Of a stretch of DNA of 64,000 nt, positions 35,431 to 44,319 are shown in pieces (the stretch's first letter is position 1; every line of letters begins with the position of its first letter). Source of the DNA: a bacterium. GTDB taxonomy: Bacteria; SAR324; XYD2-FULL-50-16. The translations under genes and the position numbers were made by a program. The notes beneath the pieces are model-generated. The model saw only the letters and a list, made by a program, of their open reading frames with translations, was not told the DNA's origin and ran no database searches. The DNA lies in the NCBI GenBank assembly GCA_018829445.1, contig JAHJTV010000006.1, positions 1-64,000 on the forward strand, written 5' to 3'.

Positions 35431-35461
35431 TGTCGGGATTTTTTACAGATTGCAAATTGTA
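35431..35461 (+). promoter_or_regulatory. Putative enhancer element D
   Basis: It begins TGTCGGGATTTTTTACAG and has a displaced second half ATTGTAA about ten bases later. It matches the TGTCRG-TTTTTTACA family and sits at typical enhancer distance from the promoter at 35316-35331. Confidence 0.55.
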
Positions 35462-35701
35462 AGCAGACATGAACCAGGTGCAGGTTTTCAGTTCATTTAG
35501 AACAATTCTCAGGATAGGAGTACCGGAGAACCTGCACAATATCCTTCTTTAATCAGGCTGATTATAGAAGGATACAAAAAAGTTGTTTTTCCCCAGGTTC
35601 TGCAAGGCGCTTATAAGTGTTATCACAAAACTCAGCGGCGAAAAATCTCCTGTTTTTGTTTCCTGATCTGATGTCAGAGGAGTTAGAAAACTCCCCATCG
35701 A

Positions 35702-36889
35702 TTAGAGATTGATCTTCTTCCATCGAATCAGATTATCGATAAGGATACCGATGAGAAATGCAATTCCCATATTGGTTAAGCCAAAACCGACTCCGGCTGT
35801 CAATAGAGTGACAAAAAGGCTTTTTTTATCGTTTAAATCACGAATCAACATGGCCAATTCCAGGCCGGCAAACAATAATAATGTGCCTAACACACCGTTG
35901 GGGATTGACATCAAAACTGCTAGCCCTAAAGTGGAGAACAAAAGAGCTATGGTTACAAATATCAATCCTATCATTAGATTTGAACCTCCGGTTCTGGCAC
36001 CAAATCGATGGTGAGCTGCCAAACCACCTGCTCCATGACACATAGGCATGGCAGAAAGAATTCCGGAAGCGATATTAGCTAAGCCCATACTGATTGCAAG
36101 GGAACGGTAAGACATTCTTGCGGTAACACTGTTTTTCCCAAACAAGGTTACACAGGTATCGGAGGTACCAATAACGGCATTCCCGATAGTTAAGGGAATC
36201 TGGGGGATGACCAGCAGGAGGGTTGCGTTTAGGAAATCAGTGAGAGACAATTTGATGAAATCGATCTTCATTGGTCCCAAAGCAAATTCAACTTCTCTGA
36301 GCGACCCACAAAGGATTCCTGCTATAATACCAAGAAATACAACAACAAGGGCAGCCGGAAATCTTTTGTTTGTAATCAACAACAAGGTGATAAGGCCGGC
36401 AGCGATCCCAATGACCGGATTCAAGGAAACACCGTTTGAAGCGAAAACAGAACCGGCTTGTTCCAACAGGACTTCCTTTTTTAGGATAAAATCCAAGCCT
36501 TTCTTAATAAGAATCAATCCCAATCCAAGCTGGATTCCTCTGATCACAGGTTTTGTAAAGAGAGTTGCCAGTTTGTCGATTAAACCCGTTATCACCAATA
36601 GTAAAAGAACAAACCCGAACACAATCCCCGAAGCTGCGATGACACTCGGCGTAATCGTCAATGGAGAGGCAATGGCCACCGCTGCAACCACCTTTAAAGG
36701 CTGAACGGGAACCGGAAGTCGATAATAGAGCCCGGTGCCAATATAGAAAAGTCCGACCATTAAAAAAACAGCTGTAATGCTCAACCCATTAAAAATAATT
36801 AGCGCAACTGACAGAGGTATTAATGTTCCAAAATCTCCAAGAGATCCTGCAAACTCAAGCCTGTTAAATTTCAAACCCTTTAAAAGCAT
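35702..36889 (-). CDS. Putative sulfate/molybdate transporter (MOT1-like)
   Basis: About 395 residues from the ATG at 36889, spaced from a GGGAG site. It is a polytopic membrane protein with roughly ten hydrophobic segments. EFAGSLGDFGTLIPLSVALI at the start and MCHGAGGLAAHHRFGARTGG near residue 280 are hallmark blocks of the MOT1/SulP-related family for molybdate or sulfate. No molybdenum-cofactor genes and no recognisable Moco riboswitch are adjacent. It is followed on the same strand by the kinase-like/pckA operon but is separated from it by about 590 bases. Confidence 0.85.
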   Translation of the reverse strand: MLLKGLKFNRLEFAGSLGDFGTLIPLSVALIIFNGLSITAVFLMVGLFYIGTGLYYRLPVPVQPLKVVAAVAIASPLTITPSVIAASGIVFGFVLLLLVITGLIDKLATLFTKPVIRGIQLGLGLILIKKGLDFILKKEVLLEQAGSVFASNGVSLNPVIGIAAGLITLLLITNKRFPAALVVVFLGIIAGILCGSLREVEFALGPMKIDFIKLSLTDFLNATLLLVIPQIPLTIGNAVIGTSDTCVTLFGKNSVTARMSYRSLAISMGLANIASGILSAMPMCHGAGGLAAHHRFGARTGGSNLMIGLIFVTIALLFSTLGLAVLMSIPNGVLGTLLLFAGLELAMLIRDLNDKKSLFVTLLTAGVGFGLTNMGIAFLIGILIDNLIRWKKINL

Positions 36890-37153
36890 GTTCATCTCCC
36901 TTGATTCACCTTCACATGATTGCCAGCATCGAATGGAAAAAAAGAATCACCAGAATAAATCCCATCAACACCATTACTGATGGGTAGTACCATTTAAATC
37001 GACTGACAAAAGCTACACCGGTGCAAACCAAGCACTATTTCCAAGATACTTCCAGTTTTGGGAAAGGGCATTCAGGAGTCAGAGTTGTTACATCGGATGC
37101 TTGGGCAAAGATGCCAAATGATTGTCAAAAACTATTTCAACCCAGTTTTTAAT

Positions 37154-37558
37154 TCATCTAAAAAAAAATTCCTTCTTTTCTTTCATTTGTTGGTGAATAT
37201 AATAGGCGTTCTCGATTTTCTTTATTAGTTCTTCGATACTTATCGGTTTCATAATATAATCAAAAGCTCCCAGGTTCAATCCTTCGATAGCCGCTTCAGA
37301 AGTAGCATGACCTGTGAGTATGATAACTTGTATGAACGGATAGAACTGTTTTACTGTTTTTAAGGCTTCAAGTCCATCCATCCCAGGCATCTTGCCATCT
37401 AAAATCATGACTTCCACCGGATGTCGTTTTAGAAGACCAATAGCTTCAATCGCACTGGTGGCTTGAATGACCTTAAAACCGTTTTTCTCCAACAGTTTTG
37501 CAGTAGTGAACAGAAGTAGTTCTTCATCGTCCACGATCATTACTTTAATTCGAGCCAA
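37154..37558 (-). CDS. Single-domain response regulator (CheY-like)
   Basis: This 134-residue receiver starts at a TTG with a strong AGGAG site. It has IMVDDEELLLFTTAKLL, the phospho-acceptor region VMILDGKMPGMDGLEAL and the lysine motif YIMKPISIEELI. The C-terminal tail is short and charged, and there is no DNA-binding domain. It follows the Cache-domain kinase gene by about 60 bases and is its likely partner. Confidence 0.9.
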   Translation of the reverse strand: MARIKVMIVDDEELLLFTTAKLLEKNGFKVIQATSAIEAIGLLKRHPVEVMILDGKMPGMDGLEALKTVKQFYPFIQVIILTGHATSEAAIEGLNLGAFDYIMKPISIEELIKKIENAYYIHQQMKEKKEFFFR

Positions 37559-37618
37559 GGTTTTTCTCCTTTGGAAAGAGACTGTTATGTGATTAGATTT
37601 CCGGCAATTCTGCTAAAC

Positions 37619-39307
37619 CTAATTAACTTTATCATTTGGGAGTAACACATTGAAGGTCGTTCCTTCATTCGGATTGCTGGTCACTTCCATTCGTCCCCCC
37701 ATTTTCTGGATGATGCCAAAACAAACCGATAGTCCCAGACCTGTTCCCTTACCCACCGGTTTGGTTGTGAAAAACGGAGTAAATACTTTATCGATGTTTT
37801 CCTGTGTGATCCCAATACCGTTATCGGTGACAACAAAGCTTATGTTTCCCTTTCCATCCGGACGAATAAAAAACTCTATTTTACCGCCGGTAGCGCTATG
37901 TTTTTCGATAACCGCATCGATGGCATTGTTCAACAGGTTTAAAATTACCTGCTGAAGCTGGGAGGGATCTCCCTTGATTGTTTGAATTCCCCTGGACAAT
38001 TGATAATAAAATTCAATGCCATGAACAGCGGCTTTTTTTTCGATCATGACTGTTATTTGGGGAATAAACTCCTTTAAACTAATTGTTTTAATCTCTGCTT
38101 CACTCTTTCGTCCAAATTTGAGGATTGCTTGCGTAATCCGCGCACAGCGGTCAATCTGAATCCCTATCTGATTCAAGGAATCTTCCAGCTCAGCAACCAC
38201 CTCGGAATTATTCACCTGGCCTTCTTCATATAATTCGGACAGGTTCATTCGGATCAAAGTTTGCTCATTTTTAATAATCTGCAGCGGGTTATTGATCTCG
38301 TGAGCAAAGCCGGTGGCCATCTCGCCTAATTCTGCTAATCCACCAGCTCGGATCAACTGGTACTGTAGCTGATCCTTTTCCGCATTAACTTCTCCCATGC
38401 GTCGAATGATGCTTGTAGAGAGAAAAAAAGAAACAACGATAATAATCAGAATTCCAACAATGGAAAGAAGTATTATAATATAACTGGCTGAGTGAAGGGA
38501 TTGAAAAGCATCCTGTTTGTCCTGACGAACCACCAGCATCCATGATCTGTTATTCAGCCAGGTGGTGGCAGTTAAAAACTCCTCTTTGTTTATACCCGAT
38601 TGCATGAACACCTTTATCCCCTCATGATACTTAGGCATTCCTCCGTTCATTTCATCTACTTCCATAAGTGCTCCTCCGGATCGGCGTTGGGTCTGGAGCA
38701 TTCCCTTTGCATTTACTATATAAGCTTCTCCGGTTTTTCCGATACTGATGTGTTCAACCAGTGTATTGAATAAATAGGTATCAATGGTAGCCCGAATCAC
38801 CCACCTTTTTTCGCTGTTCATGACCACTGCAATTACGAAATGGGGTACCTTTCTGAAACCTAAAAATACATCACTGATATAGTAACCTTGTTCAATTACT
38901 TCCCTGAACCAGCCTTCTTTTTTGTATTGTCGTCCCGTTAAATCGTAAGGTCCCTGATAAGCTACGTGGAGACCATTGTTATCAAAGATTCCCAAGTCAA
39001 TAAAGGCCGGAGACTTTTTCTGAAGTTGTTTTAATATTTGTGCCAGAATCTGGTTATTAGTAAGTTCATCATATGTATACGTATCCTGCAGAAACGTTAG
39101 ATCCCCTTTTCTCTCTTCCAGGAAAGATTCGATCATTTGTCGATGATCTTTTATAACCCGTTCCATGATGGACTCAGTGCTGCTTTCCAAAGAGTTGGCA
39201 AAATATATATACCCAATGGCAAGAGCTCCAACGTAAATCATTACCGGTGCTAAAACCATGCTCAATATGATGTATTTATGAAGTCTTTTATATCCGTTGT
39301 TCTTCAT
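37619..39307 (-). CDS. Membrane sensor histidine kinase with periplasmic Cache domain
   Basis: This 562-residue protein has TM1 near 12-36, a double-Cache-type periplasmic sensor (about 37-270, with YKKEGWFREVIEQGYYISDVFLGFRKVPHFVIAV), TM2 near 277-297, then HisKA (MATGFAHEINNPLQII) and HATPase_c (LNLLNNAIDAV, DNGIGITQEN, GTGLGLSVCFGI). It belongs to the NtrB-like/HPK4 class. A paralogue with the same Cache pattern is at 47124-48896. Cache domains bind small ligands such as carboxylates or amino acids, which fits nearby DASS-type carboxylate/sulfate transporters. Confidence 0.9.
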   Translation of the reverse strand: MKNNGYKRLHKYIILSMVLAPVMIYVGALAIGYIYFANSLESSTESIMERVIKDHRQMIESFLEERKGDLTFLQDTYTYDELTNNQILAQILKQLQKKSPAFIDLGIFDNNGLHVAYQGPYDLTGRQYKKEGWFREVIEQGYYISDVFLGFRKVPHFVIAVVMNSEKRWVIRATIDTYLFNTLVEHISIGKTGEAYIVNAKGMLQTQRRSGGALMEVDEMNGGMPKYHEGIKVFMQSGINKEEFLTATTWLNNRSWMLVVRQDKQDAFQSLHSASYIIILLSIVGILIIIVVSFFLSTSIIRRMGEVNAEKDQLQYQLIRAGGLAELGEMATGFAHEINNPLQIIKNEQTLIRMNLSELYEEGQVNNSEVVAELEDSLNQIGIQIDRCARITQAILKFGRKSEAEIKTISLKEFIPQITVMIEKKAAVHGIEFYYQLSRGIQTIKGDPSQLQQVILNLLNNAIDAVIEKHSATGGKIEFFIRPDGKGNISFVVTDNGIGITQENIDKVFTPFFTTKPVGKGTGLGLSVCFGIIQKMGGRMEVTSNPNEGTTFNVLLPNDKVN

Positions 39308-39410
39308 TCTTTAACCTGTTTTAGTTAATAGTTTCACCTGGGATCTTGTCATAACTAAACTCACAAAGAGTCTGGATTTGAAGTGCTTTTATTTCTCACA
39401 TTATCTAATC

Positions 39411-39438
39411 TGTCGGTTTTCTTTACAGACTGTAAAAC
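39411..39438 (+). promoter_or_regulatory. Putative enhancer element E
   Basis: It opens with TGTCGG, continues with TTTTC and contains the perfect palindrome TTTACAGACTGTAAA at 39422-39436, the same core as element B. It lies about 345 bp upstream of the rightward sigma-54-like promoter and about 105 bp upstream of the leftward Cache-kinase gene. Confidence 0.58.
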
Positions 39439-39781
39439 TTTACCACTTTTATGGATGCAAATTTGATTCACTGATAACACGTCAAAACAAAGAGTTTATG
39501 AGTCCACCCTTTATCGTGGATGGCAAGTATGGCTTATCAACATTGAGTAATCTTTTTAAGTGCCATGGTATACCGCAAGTATGGTGCCACAACCCGGGTG
39601 CGAGGAGCAGTGATATAATCAGCTGATTTAATAAATTTTAAAACTGTTCCTTACCTGAATAAGAAAATGAAGATCAAAAAGGTGAAAAAAATATTTTTAC
39701 ACTCCATAAAAAAAACTGGTTGTTGGAGAAATCTAATAAACGCAGAAGCATTAATACCTGGATACCTGTTACCAGATTTTC

Positions 39782-39797
39782 TGGCATGAAATCTGCT
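39782..39797 (+). promoter_or_regulatory. Putative sigma-54 promoter of the receiver-kinase hybrid
   Basis: The sequence TGGCATGAAATCTGCT has the full TGGCA -24 box and GG-N10-GC spacing. It predicts a leader of about 86 bases before the ATG at 39895. Confidence 0.6.
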
Positions 39798-39894
39798 GCC
39801 AAAGCCCGTTATGAACACATCAATTAATTCTGGCCTTTTTGTCAAAAGGTGATTGGCAGACCGACTAACAACCCTTTTTGCAGGGAGCTGAGCA

Positions 39895-41283
39895 ATGAAT
39901 AGAAATATATTACTGGTGGATGACGAGGAGCGGTTTCTTGCGACCACAAAAACATTATTGGAGAAACGGGGCTATCAGGTCGAAACAGCTCTGAATGGAA
40001 TGGATGCTTTGGAAAAAATAGGGAAATTAAGCATCCATCTGGTAATATTAGATGTAAAGATGCCTATTATGGACGGTCTAACCACCTTAAAAAAGATTAA
40101 GCACGATTTTCCCTTGATTGAAGTTATCATGCTAACCGGACATGCCACTATCGAAAACGCTGTTGAAGGGGTGCGTTTAGGAGCTGCAGACTATTTAACC
40201 AAACCGGTGGATGTGGATGATATTGCAGAAAAAATTGAGACCTGTTTAGACAAAAGGCAGAGTATCGATGCGCAGTCTGTCAGACGAACAGATAGATTTA
40301 AAAAAATAAGGTTACAGCTTTTTTTGAGCATCTCCGGCATACTGCTACTATTCTATGCGTTATTTTTTCAGGTCGGTTATTCCTGGCTGAGTGAAACGTG
40401 TCAGGTACTCATGACCAGCCGGTCTTTGACACCAATATATAGTTATGTGTGTCGACACAATCAAAAGCTGGTGGTACTGTTGGCGGCTGTTATGTTTTTG
40501 ATCCCGATTGGTACCTGGGCTGTTGTAGGTCTTCTGGTAAACCGGATCCAAACCATAACCCAAAAACGTGATGAGTTGCAGTTCCAACTCTTTCATGCAT
40601 CAAAGCTGGCTTCCATAGGCGAATTGGCAGCAGGGGTTGCTCATGAAATAAACAATCCCCTGGCCATTATCGTTGCAAGGTGTGGAATAATTGAGGATTT
40701 CCTTAATCCAAGTTTTAACAAGACACCGGAGCCCGAAAAGATACTGGATGAGATTAAAACAATTAGCCAGGCAGCATTCAGAGCTCAGCGCATTACCAGG
40801 CAACTCATCGATTTTGGTCAAAAGAAAAAACCGGATTTGGTACCTTATAACGTTAATCAGATTCTCGACGAAATTATAGATGAATTGAAAGCTCATGATT
40901 TCAAGCAAGGCAATATAGAGATTATTCGAGACTATGCCGCCAATATCCCAACAATTCCACTGGATCTCAATCAGATCAAGCAAGTTTTCCTAAACCTTCT
41001 TAACAACGCAAATGAAGCCATTTCCGAATCAGGAACCATCACCATCTCGACCAGGGAAAAAAACGACTACCTAAATATCGCGATCGAGGATACCGGTTCC
41101 GGAATGACTCCCGGCCAGATGAAAAGGATCTTCAAACCCTTTTACACAACTAAAAAAGTTGGAACGGCAACCGGGTTGAGTTTGAGTGTTTCTTTGAGCA
41201 TTGTTGAATCTTTGGGGGGAACAATTGATGTTCAGTCCATGGAGGGTGTTGGCAGTACATTTACCGTATCTTTGCCGCTTTAA
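39895..41283 (+). CDS. Receiver domain fused to a membrane histidine kinase
   Basis: This 462-residue protein has an N-terminal receiver (LLVDDEERFLATT, Asp53 in VILDVKMPIMDG, TKPVDVDDI). Two membrane segments follow near 142-165 and 196-220 with only a short periplasmic loop, then HisKA (AAGVAHEINNPLAIIVA) and HATPase_c (LNLLNNANEAI, DTGSGMTPGQM). The last G-box reads GTATGLSLSVSLSIV instead of GTGLGLS, which may lower activity. Lacking a periplasmic sensor, it is probably driven by phosphorylation of its own receiver. A good Shine-Dalgarno (GGGAG) precedes the ATG. Confidence 0.88.
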   Translation: MNRNILLVDDEERFLATTKTLLEKRGYQVETALNGMDALEKIGKLSIHLVILDVKMPIMDGLTTLKKIKHDFPLIEVIMLTGHATIENAVEGVRLGAADYLTKPVDVDDIAEKIETCLDKRQSIDAQSVRRTDRFKKIRLQLFLSISGILLLFYALFFQVGYSWLSETCQVLMTSRSLTPIYSYVCRHNQKLVVLLAAVMFLIPIGTWAVVGLLVNRIQTITQKRDELQFQLFHASKLASIGELAAGVAHEINNPLAIIVARCGIIEDFLNPSFNKTPEPEKILDEIKTISQAAFRAQRITRQLIDFGQKKKPDLVPYNVNQILDEIIDELKAHDFKQGNIEIIRDYAANIPTIPLDLNQIKQVFLNLLNNANEAISESGTITISTREKNDYLNIAIEDTGSGMTPGQMKRIFKPFYTTKKVGTATGLSLSVSLSIVESLGGTIDVQSMEGVGSTFTVSLPL

Positions 41284-41612
41284 ACCTTTTATATCGGATC
41301 ATTGATATTGGGTTAAAACCTTTAACAATAAACACATGGGAGGATCTGCGAGAATCTTAATCTACTTACGACCGCCTATTTGATCTTCATTTAGCTGGAA
41401 AATCATCCTTCCTGCCTTTCATGCCCGCCCGGATTCATCGCCTGATGAGTACAAAGTCGGTTGAAACCTTTTTAATCTGGCTGGATTGAGAGGCTTACCC
41501 TCATAAAATGCATAATTCTAGTTCTATCGTGGGATTATTCCAGGTAAGAGGCCGCCACCTGATTCAGGGGACAGCCTCCGGTAATCTCTAAATGATTGAC
41601 AATGTAATGTGA
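41284..41612. other. Convergent intergenic region
   Basis: No gene is seen here. A nested hairpin lies at 41548-41578, with GAGGC/GCCTC outer arms and a CCTGATTCAGG inner palindrome, just beyond the stop of the DASS transporter gene. It could terminate that operon, though no T-run follows. Confidence 0.45.
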
Positions 41613-43106
41613 TCAGGGAACAACCACAAGTTCATATCCTGTCGGGGTCAGTTTGGCCGGCGTCTTCATATTGTTAATATTGCCAGGCATACCAACCAAT
41701 GGATACCACAGAGCCATTATCAATGACAGCATAATGATACCCAGAAATGATCTGAACAACAGCACTTTGAATGCTTCCCATTGGGTGAAATAACCGAAGC
41801 CATAGGCAATCAGCGTCGGAGGACATCCAATGACCAGCAGAACGAAGGTAGTGGCCAAAGGTACTGACATCGCAATCGGTACTACGGGTGTGCCTGCCAT
41901 GTTCGCCATTGGAACTATGACAGGAACTAAAAGGGCCGTAGCTGCCGCATTAGCCATAAAGCTGGTAATGACTGCGCTAAGCCAGGAAGCACCAGCGGCA
42001 ACCACGGGCCAGGGCGAGTTGACAAAAATCGGGAAAATCTGAGTTGCAATCCATTTACCTGCGCCCGTATCCAACATGGCAACTCCCAGGGAAAAACCAG
42101 CCCCAAACACCATGATCGGGTTCCAGGGATATTCATCCAAACATCGTTTCCAATCGACGACCCTGAATATCATACAAACAACAATGAAAAGACCGCCAAT
42201 GGCCGAAACATGGATTTTAGTCAGGTCGGTCATGAACCAGAGTATAAACGTTACCCCCAATACCAGCGAAAGAATCTTTTCGTTGCGGGTCATCGAAGGC
42301 ATTTTCTCGATTGCCAGTTCCGCGGGCAGCTGTTTGATCTTTGGCGGATAGATGATCCAGACAGCCAACCAGGTTGATAATCCCAGGAGCATCGAAGGTA
42401 CGAATTGATACAGGGCATATTCCATGAACCCGATATGGTAGCCGGTGATCTGACCGAGCAGTTCTGCCGATGCCGGAGACCGACCGCTGCCAAGAAAAGT
42501 CGCACCACCTCCACAGGCCGACCCAAGTGGAATTACAAACATAAAGTGTTTGGTGAAGCTGTTGGAGTTATCCGCCTTCAGACCCATTTTCAGGAACATG
42601 GGCATGATGGCATAAATGAGAATAATAGTAATGGTTGCATCATGCGTCCATGCAGCCATAAATGTAGCTCCCATACAAAGTGTGAAACTGAGTCGCATTA
42701 CATTGGTGCCGCCTAATTTTAGTATAAAGCCCATAATTCGATTTGGCAGCGAGGTCTGACCCAGCATTACTCCGAGCATGATGATGAAAAAAACAAATAT
42801 GACAGTCCGGTTGGCAAAGGGCTCCCATGCCGCCTTGGATGACTGAATATTGAACAGAATCAAGCCGCATCCAGCGAGAATCGAAGTAACCCCAATCGGG
42901 ATGGCCTCGGATGTCCATAGCAGAACAATTACTGCCAGCAGGGCAAGAAAGGCATGGCCGCGAGTACCCAGATCCACGGGAGTAGGCAACACCCAGATCA
43001 ACAATCCTACAACAATTGAGATGGCAACCCACATAAGCGCACGTTTCTGGCTCTTCTCAGCAGCGCTCTTTTCCTCAGTTTTAGCGACGTTAACAACTGA
43101 ACTCAT
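41613..43106 (-). CDS. SLC13/DASS family anion symporter
   Basis: This 497-residue protein has about 11-12 hydrophobic segments and fits the divalent anion:sodium symporter family (dicarboxylates, sulfate, tartrate and similar). Typical blocks are VLLWTSEAIPIGVTSILAG near the N-terminus, NRTVIFVFFIIMLGVML and SFMANAAATALLVPVIVPMA. An AGGAGG site precedes the ATG. It lies 38 bases after the receiver-CBS gene and is last in the long signalling operon. A second DASS protein in the same operon carries a receiver domain. Confidence 0.88.
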   Translation of the reverse strand: MSSVVNVAKTEEKSAAEKSQKRALMWVAISIVVGLLIWVLPTPVDLGTRGHAFLALLAVIVLLWTSEAIPIGVTSILAGCGLILFNIQSSKAAWEPFANRTVIFVFFIIMLGVMLGQTSLPNRIMGFILKLGGTNVMRLSFTLCMGATFMAAWTHDATITIILIYAIMPMFLKMGLKADNSNSFTKHFMFVIPLGSACGGGATFLGSGRSPASAELLGQITGYHIGFMEYALYQFVPSMLLGLSTWLAVWIIYPPKIKQLPAELAIEKMPSMTRNEKILSLVLGVTFILWFMTDLTKIHVSAIGGLFIVVCMIFRVVDWKRCLDEYPWNPIMVFGAGFSLGVAMLDTGAGKWIATQIFPIFVNSPWPVVAAGASWLSAVITSFMANAAATALLVPVIVPMANMAGTPVVPIAMSVPLATTFVLLVIGCPPTLIAYGFGYFTQWEAFKVLLFRSFLGIIMLSLIMALWYPLVGMPGNINNMKTPAKLTPTGYELVVVP

Positions 43107-43144
43107 TTTGAACCTCCTTTAATTCGGTCAAAGTATTATAGGAT

Positions 43145-44059
43145 TTATTGCTGGCTGATTTTAACCATTTCAAAAAACAGGTCTTGTTCACGGATAATAC
43201 CGATCACCTTGTTATCTGCAGTGACAATGACACGCCGTTTTTTCTTCTTGAAAATCATATCGGCTACCTGCATCAGATTGGCGTTCCCATCGATCATGGG
43301 TGGCGGCTCGGACATGAGTTCCCCGACTTTTTTATCGGCCAGGGCTTTCATCTGGATGGAAAAAAGACCATCCCATCCACCCCAGAACATCGGAGAAAAG
43401 CGGATACTTTCGAGATAGTCGGATCGTGAGGCAGAAATATAGGTCGGGAGTACTCCCTTGATCAGATCCATGATACTCAATATCCCTACCAAATCTTGTC
43501 TGGTATCTAAAACCAGCAAGGAGCGATGGCCGGTTTCCATGATCAGATTGCTGGAAATCAGGGATCTAAAGGAAGACATCAACTTGTCGAGTGCTTCCCG
43601 CACCGTTGCATCCACTGATATGGTGGAGTAATCGGCAATGCTGATCATGATATCCCGTGCCTTTTTTTCGCTTTGGCTTGCTCCGCTGGTTTTAAGAGCG
43701 TGTGCCTCCTTGATTTTTATGGCCAGAATATCAATATCACAGGGTTTGGTTAGGTAATCGAATGCGGCATGATCAAGTGAATTCTGGGCTGAATCCGGAC
43801 TGCCATGACCGGTTAGCATGATCACCTGGGTTTGGGGGGCGATTTTCTTGATCTCCGCCAGGGCTGCATGGCCATCCATGCCCTTCATTTTGACATCCAG
43901 AATTACCACATCCTGAGGTTGCTTTTTAATCAGGCTGATGGCTTCTTCGCCGCTGGCTGCGATTGTGGTCTCAAATCCTCTTCTGTTCAACAATTTGGAT
44001 GTGGTGTCACGAAACTTGGCTTCGTCGTCCACCATCATCACTTTGATCTTTTCGGTCAT
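43145..44059 (-). CDS. Response regulator with C-terminal CBS pair
   Basis: This 304-residue protein begins with a receiver (VMMVDDEAKFRDTTSKLL, phospho-acceptor in VVILDVKMKGMDG, LTKPCDIDIL). It continues as two CBS domains (about 135-300), ending with IGIIREQDLFFEMVKISQQ. The CBS half is homologous to the stand-alone CBS protein at 25911-26441, so it probably arose by fusion. It joins phosphorylation input with adenine-nucleotide sensing and could gate the transporter encoded 38 bases downstream. An AGGAG site precedes the ATG. Confidence 0.88.
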   Translation of the reverse strand: MTEKIKVMMVDDEAKFRDTTSKLLNRRGFETTIAASGEEAISLIKKQPQDVVILDVKMKGMDGHAALAEIKKIAPQTQVIMLTGHGSPDSAQNSLDHAAFDYLTKPCDIDILAIKIKEAHALKTSGASQSEKKARDIMISIADYSTISVDATVREALDKLMSSFRSLISSNLIMETGHRSLLVLDTRQDLVGILSIMDLIKGVLPTYISASRSDYLESIRFSPMFWGGWDGLFSIQMKALADKKVGELMSEPPPMIDGNANLMQVADMIFKKKKRRVIVTADNKVIGIIREQDLFFEMVKISQQ

Positions 44060-44319
44060 TTTTGTTTTCTCCTTTGGTAGAAGGGGGTTATCCCGTTTTA
44101 TACAACACTGAATGGAATACCTTGCTAAGATCGTAAATTGAATTTGTCGTTTTCTGCTTTTATTCCATATTCCGTTCTCCTTAAAATTTGTATTATTTCT
44201 TTTAAATGACTGGGTTGTTCAGCTTCATAAATTTGATAAGATATGAAAGCCAAAGCACACATGAATTGTTGCTTTGTCCTGCCATTCATAAAGTCAAACC
44301 GGAAGACAATGTATAACTT
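44060..44319. other. Short intergenic gap inside the signalling operon
   Basis: This 260-base gap separates the receiver-DASS fusion from the receiver-CBS gene. I see no gene, no -24/-12 site and no strong hairpin in it. Confidence 0.4.

Larger units (their letters stand above)
35114..35701. other. Intergenic region with sigma-54-type sites
   Basis: No gene is supported in this stretch. It holds a leftward -24/-12 site (35316-35331), an enhancer-like element (35431-35461) and a short hairpin (GGAGTT/AACTCC, 35679-35694) just beyond the stop of the molybdate/sulfate transporter gene. Confidence 0.55.
39308..39894. other. Divergent intergenic region with sigma-54-type sites
   Basis: There is no gene between the Cache kinase (minus) and the receiver-kinase hybrid (plus). 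The region holds enhancer element E (39411-39438) and a rightward -24/-12 site (39782-39797). I did not find a matching leftward site for the Cache kinase. Confidence 0.5.

Noticed and set aside
36890-37153. Possible Moco riboswitch before the molybdate/sulfate transporter
   Set aside because: Only a simple CCCATCA/TGATGGG hairpin (36961-36984) is present. The multi-stem Moco RNA architecture could not be found.
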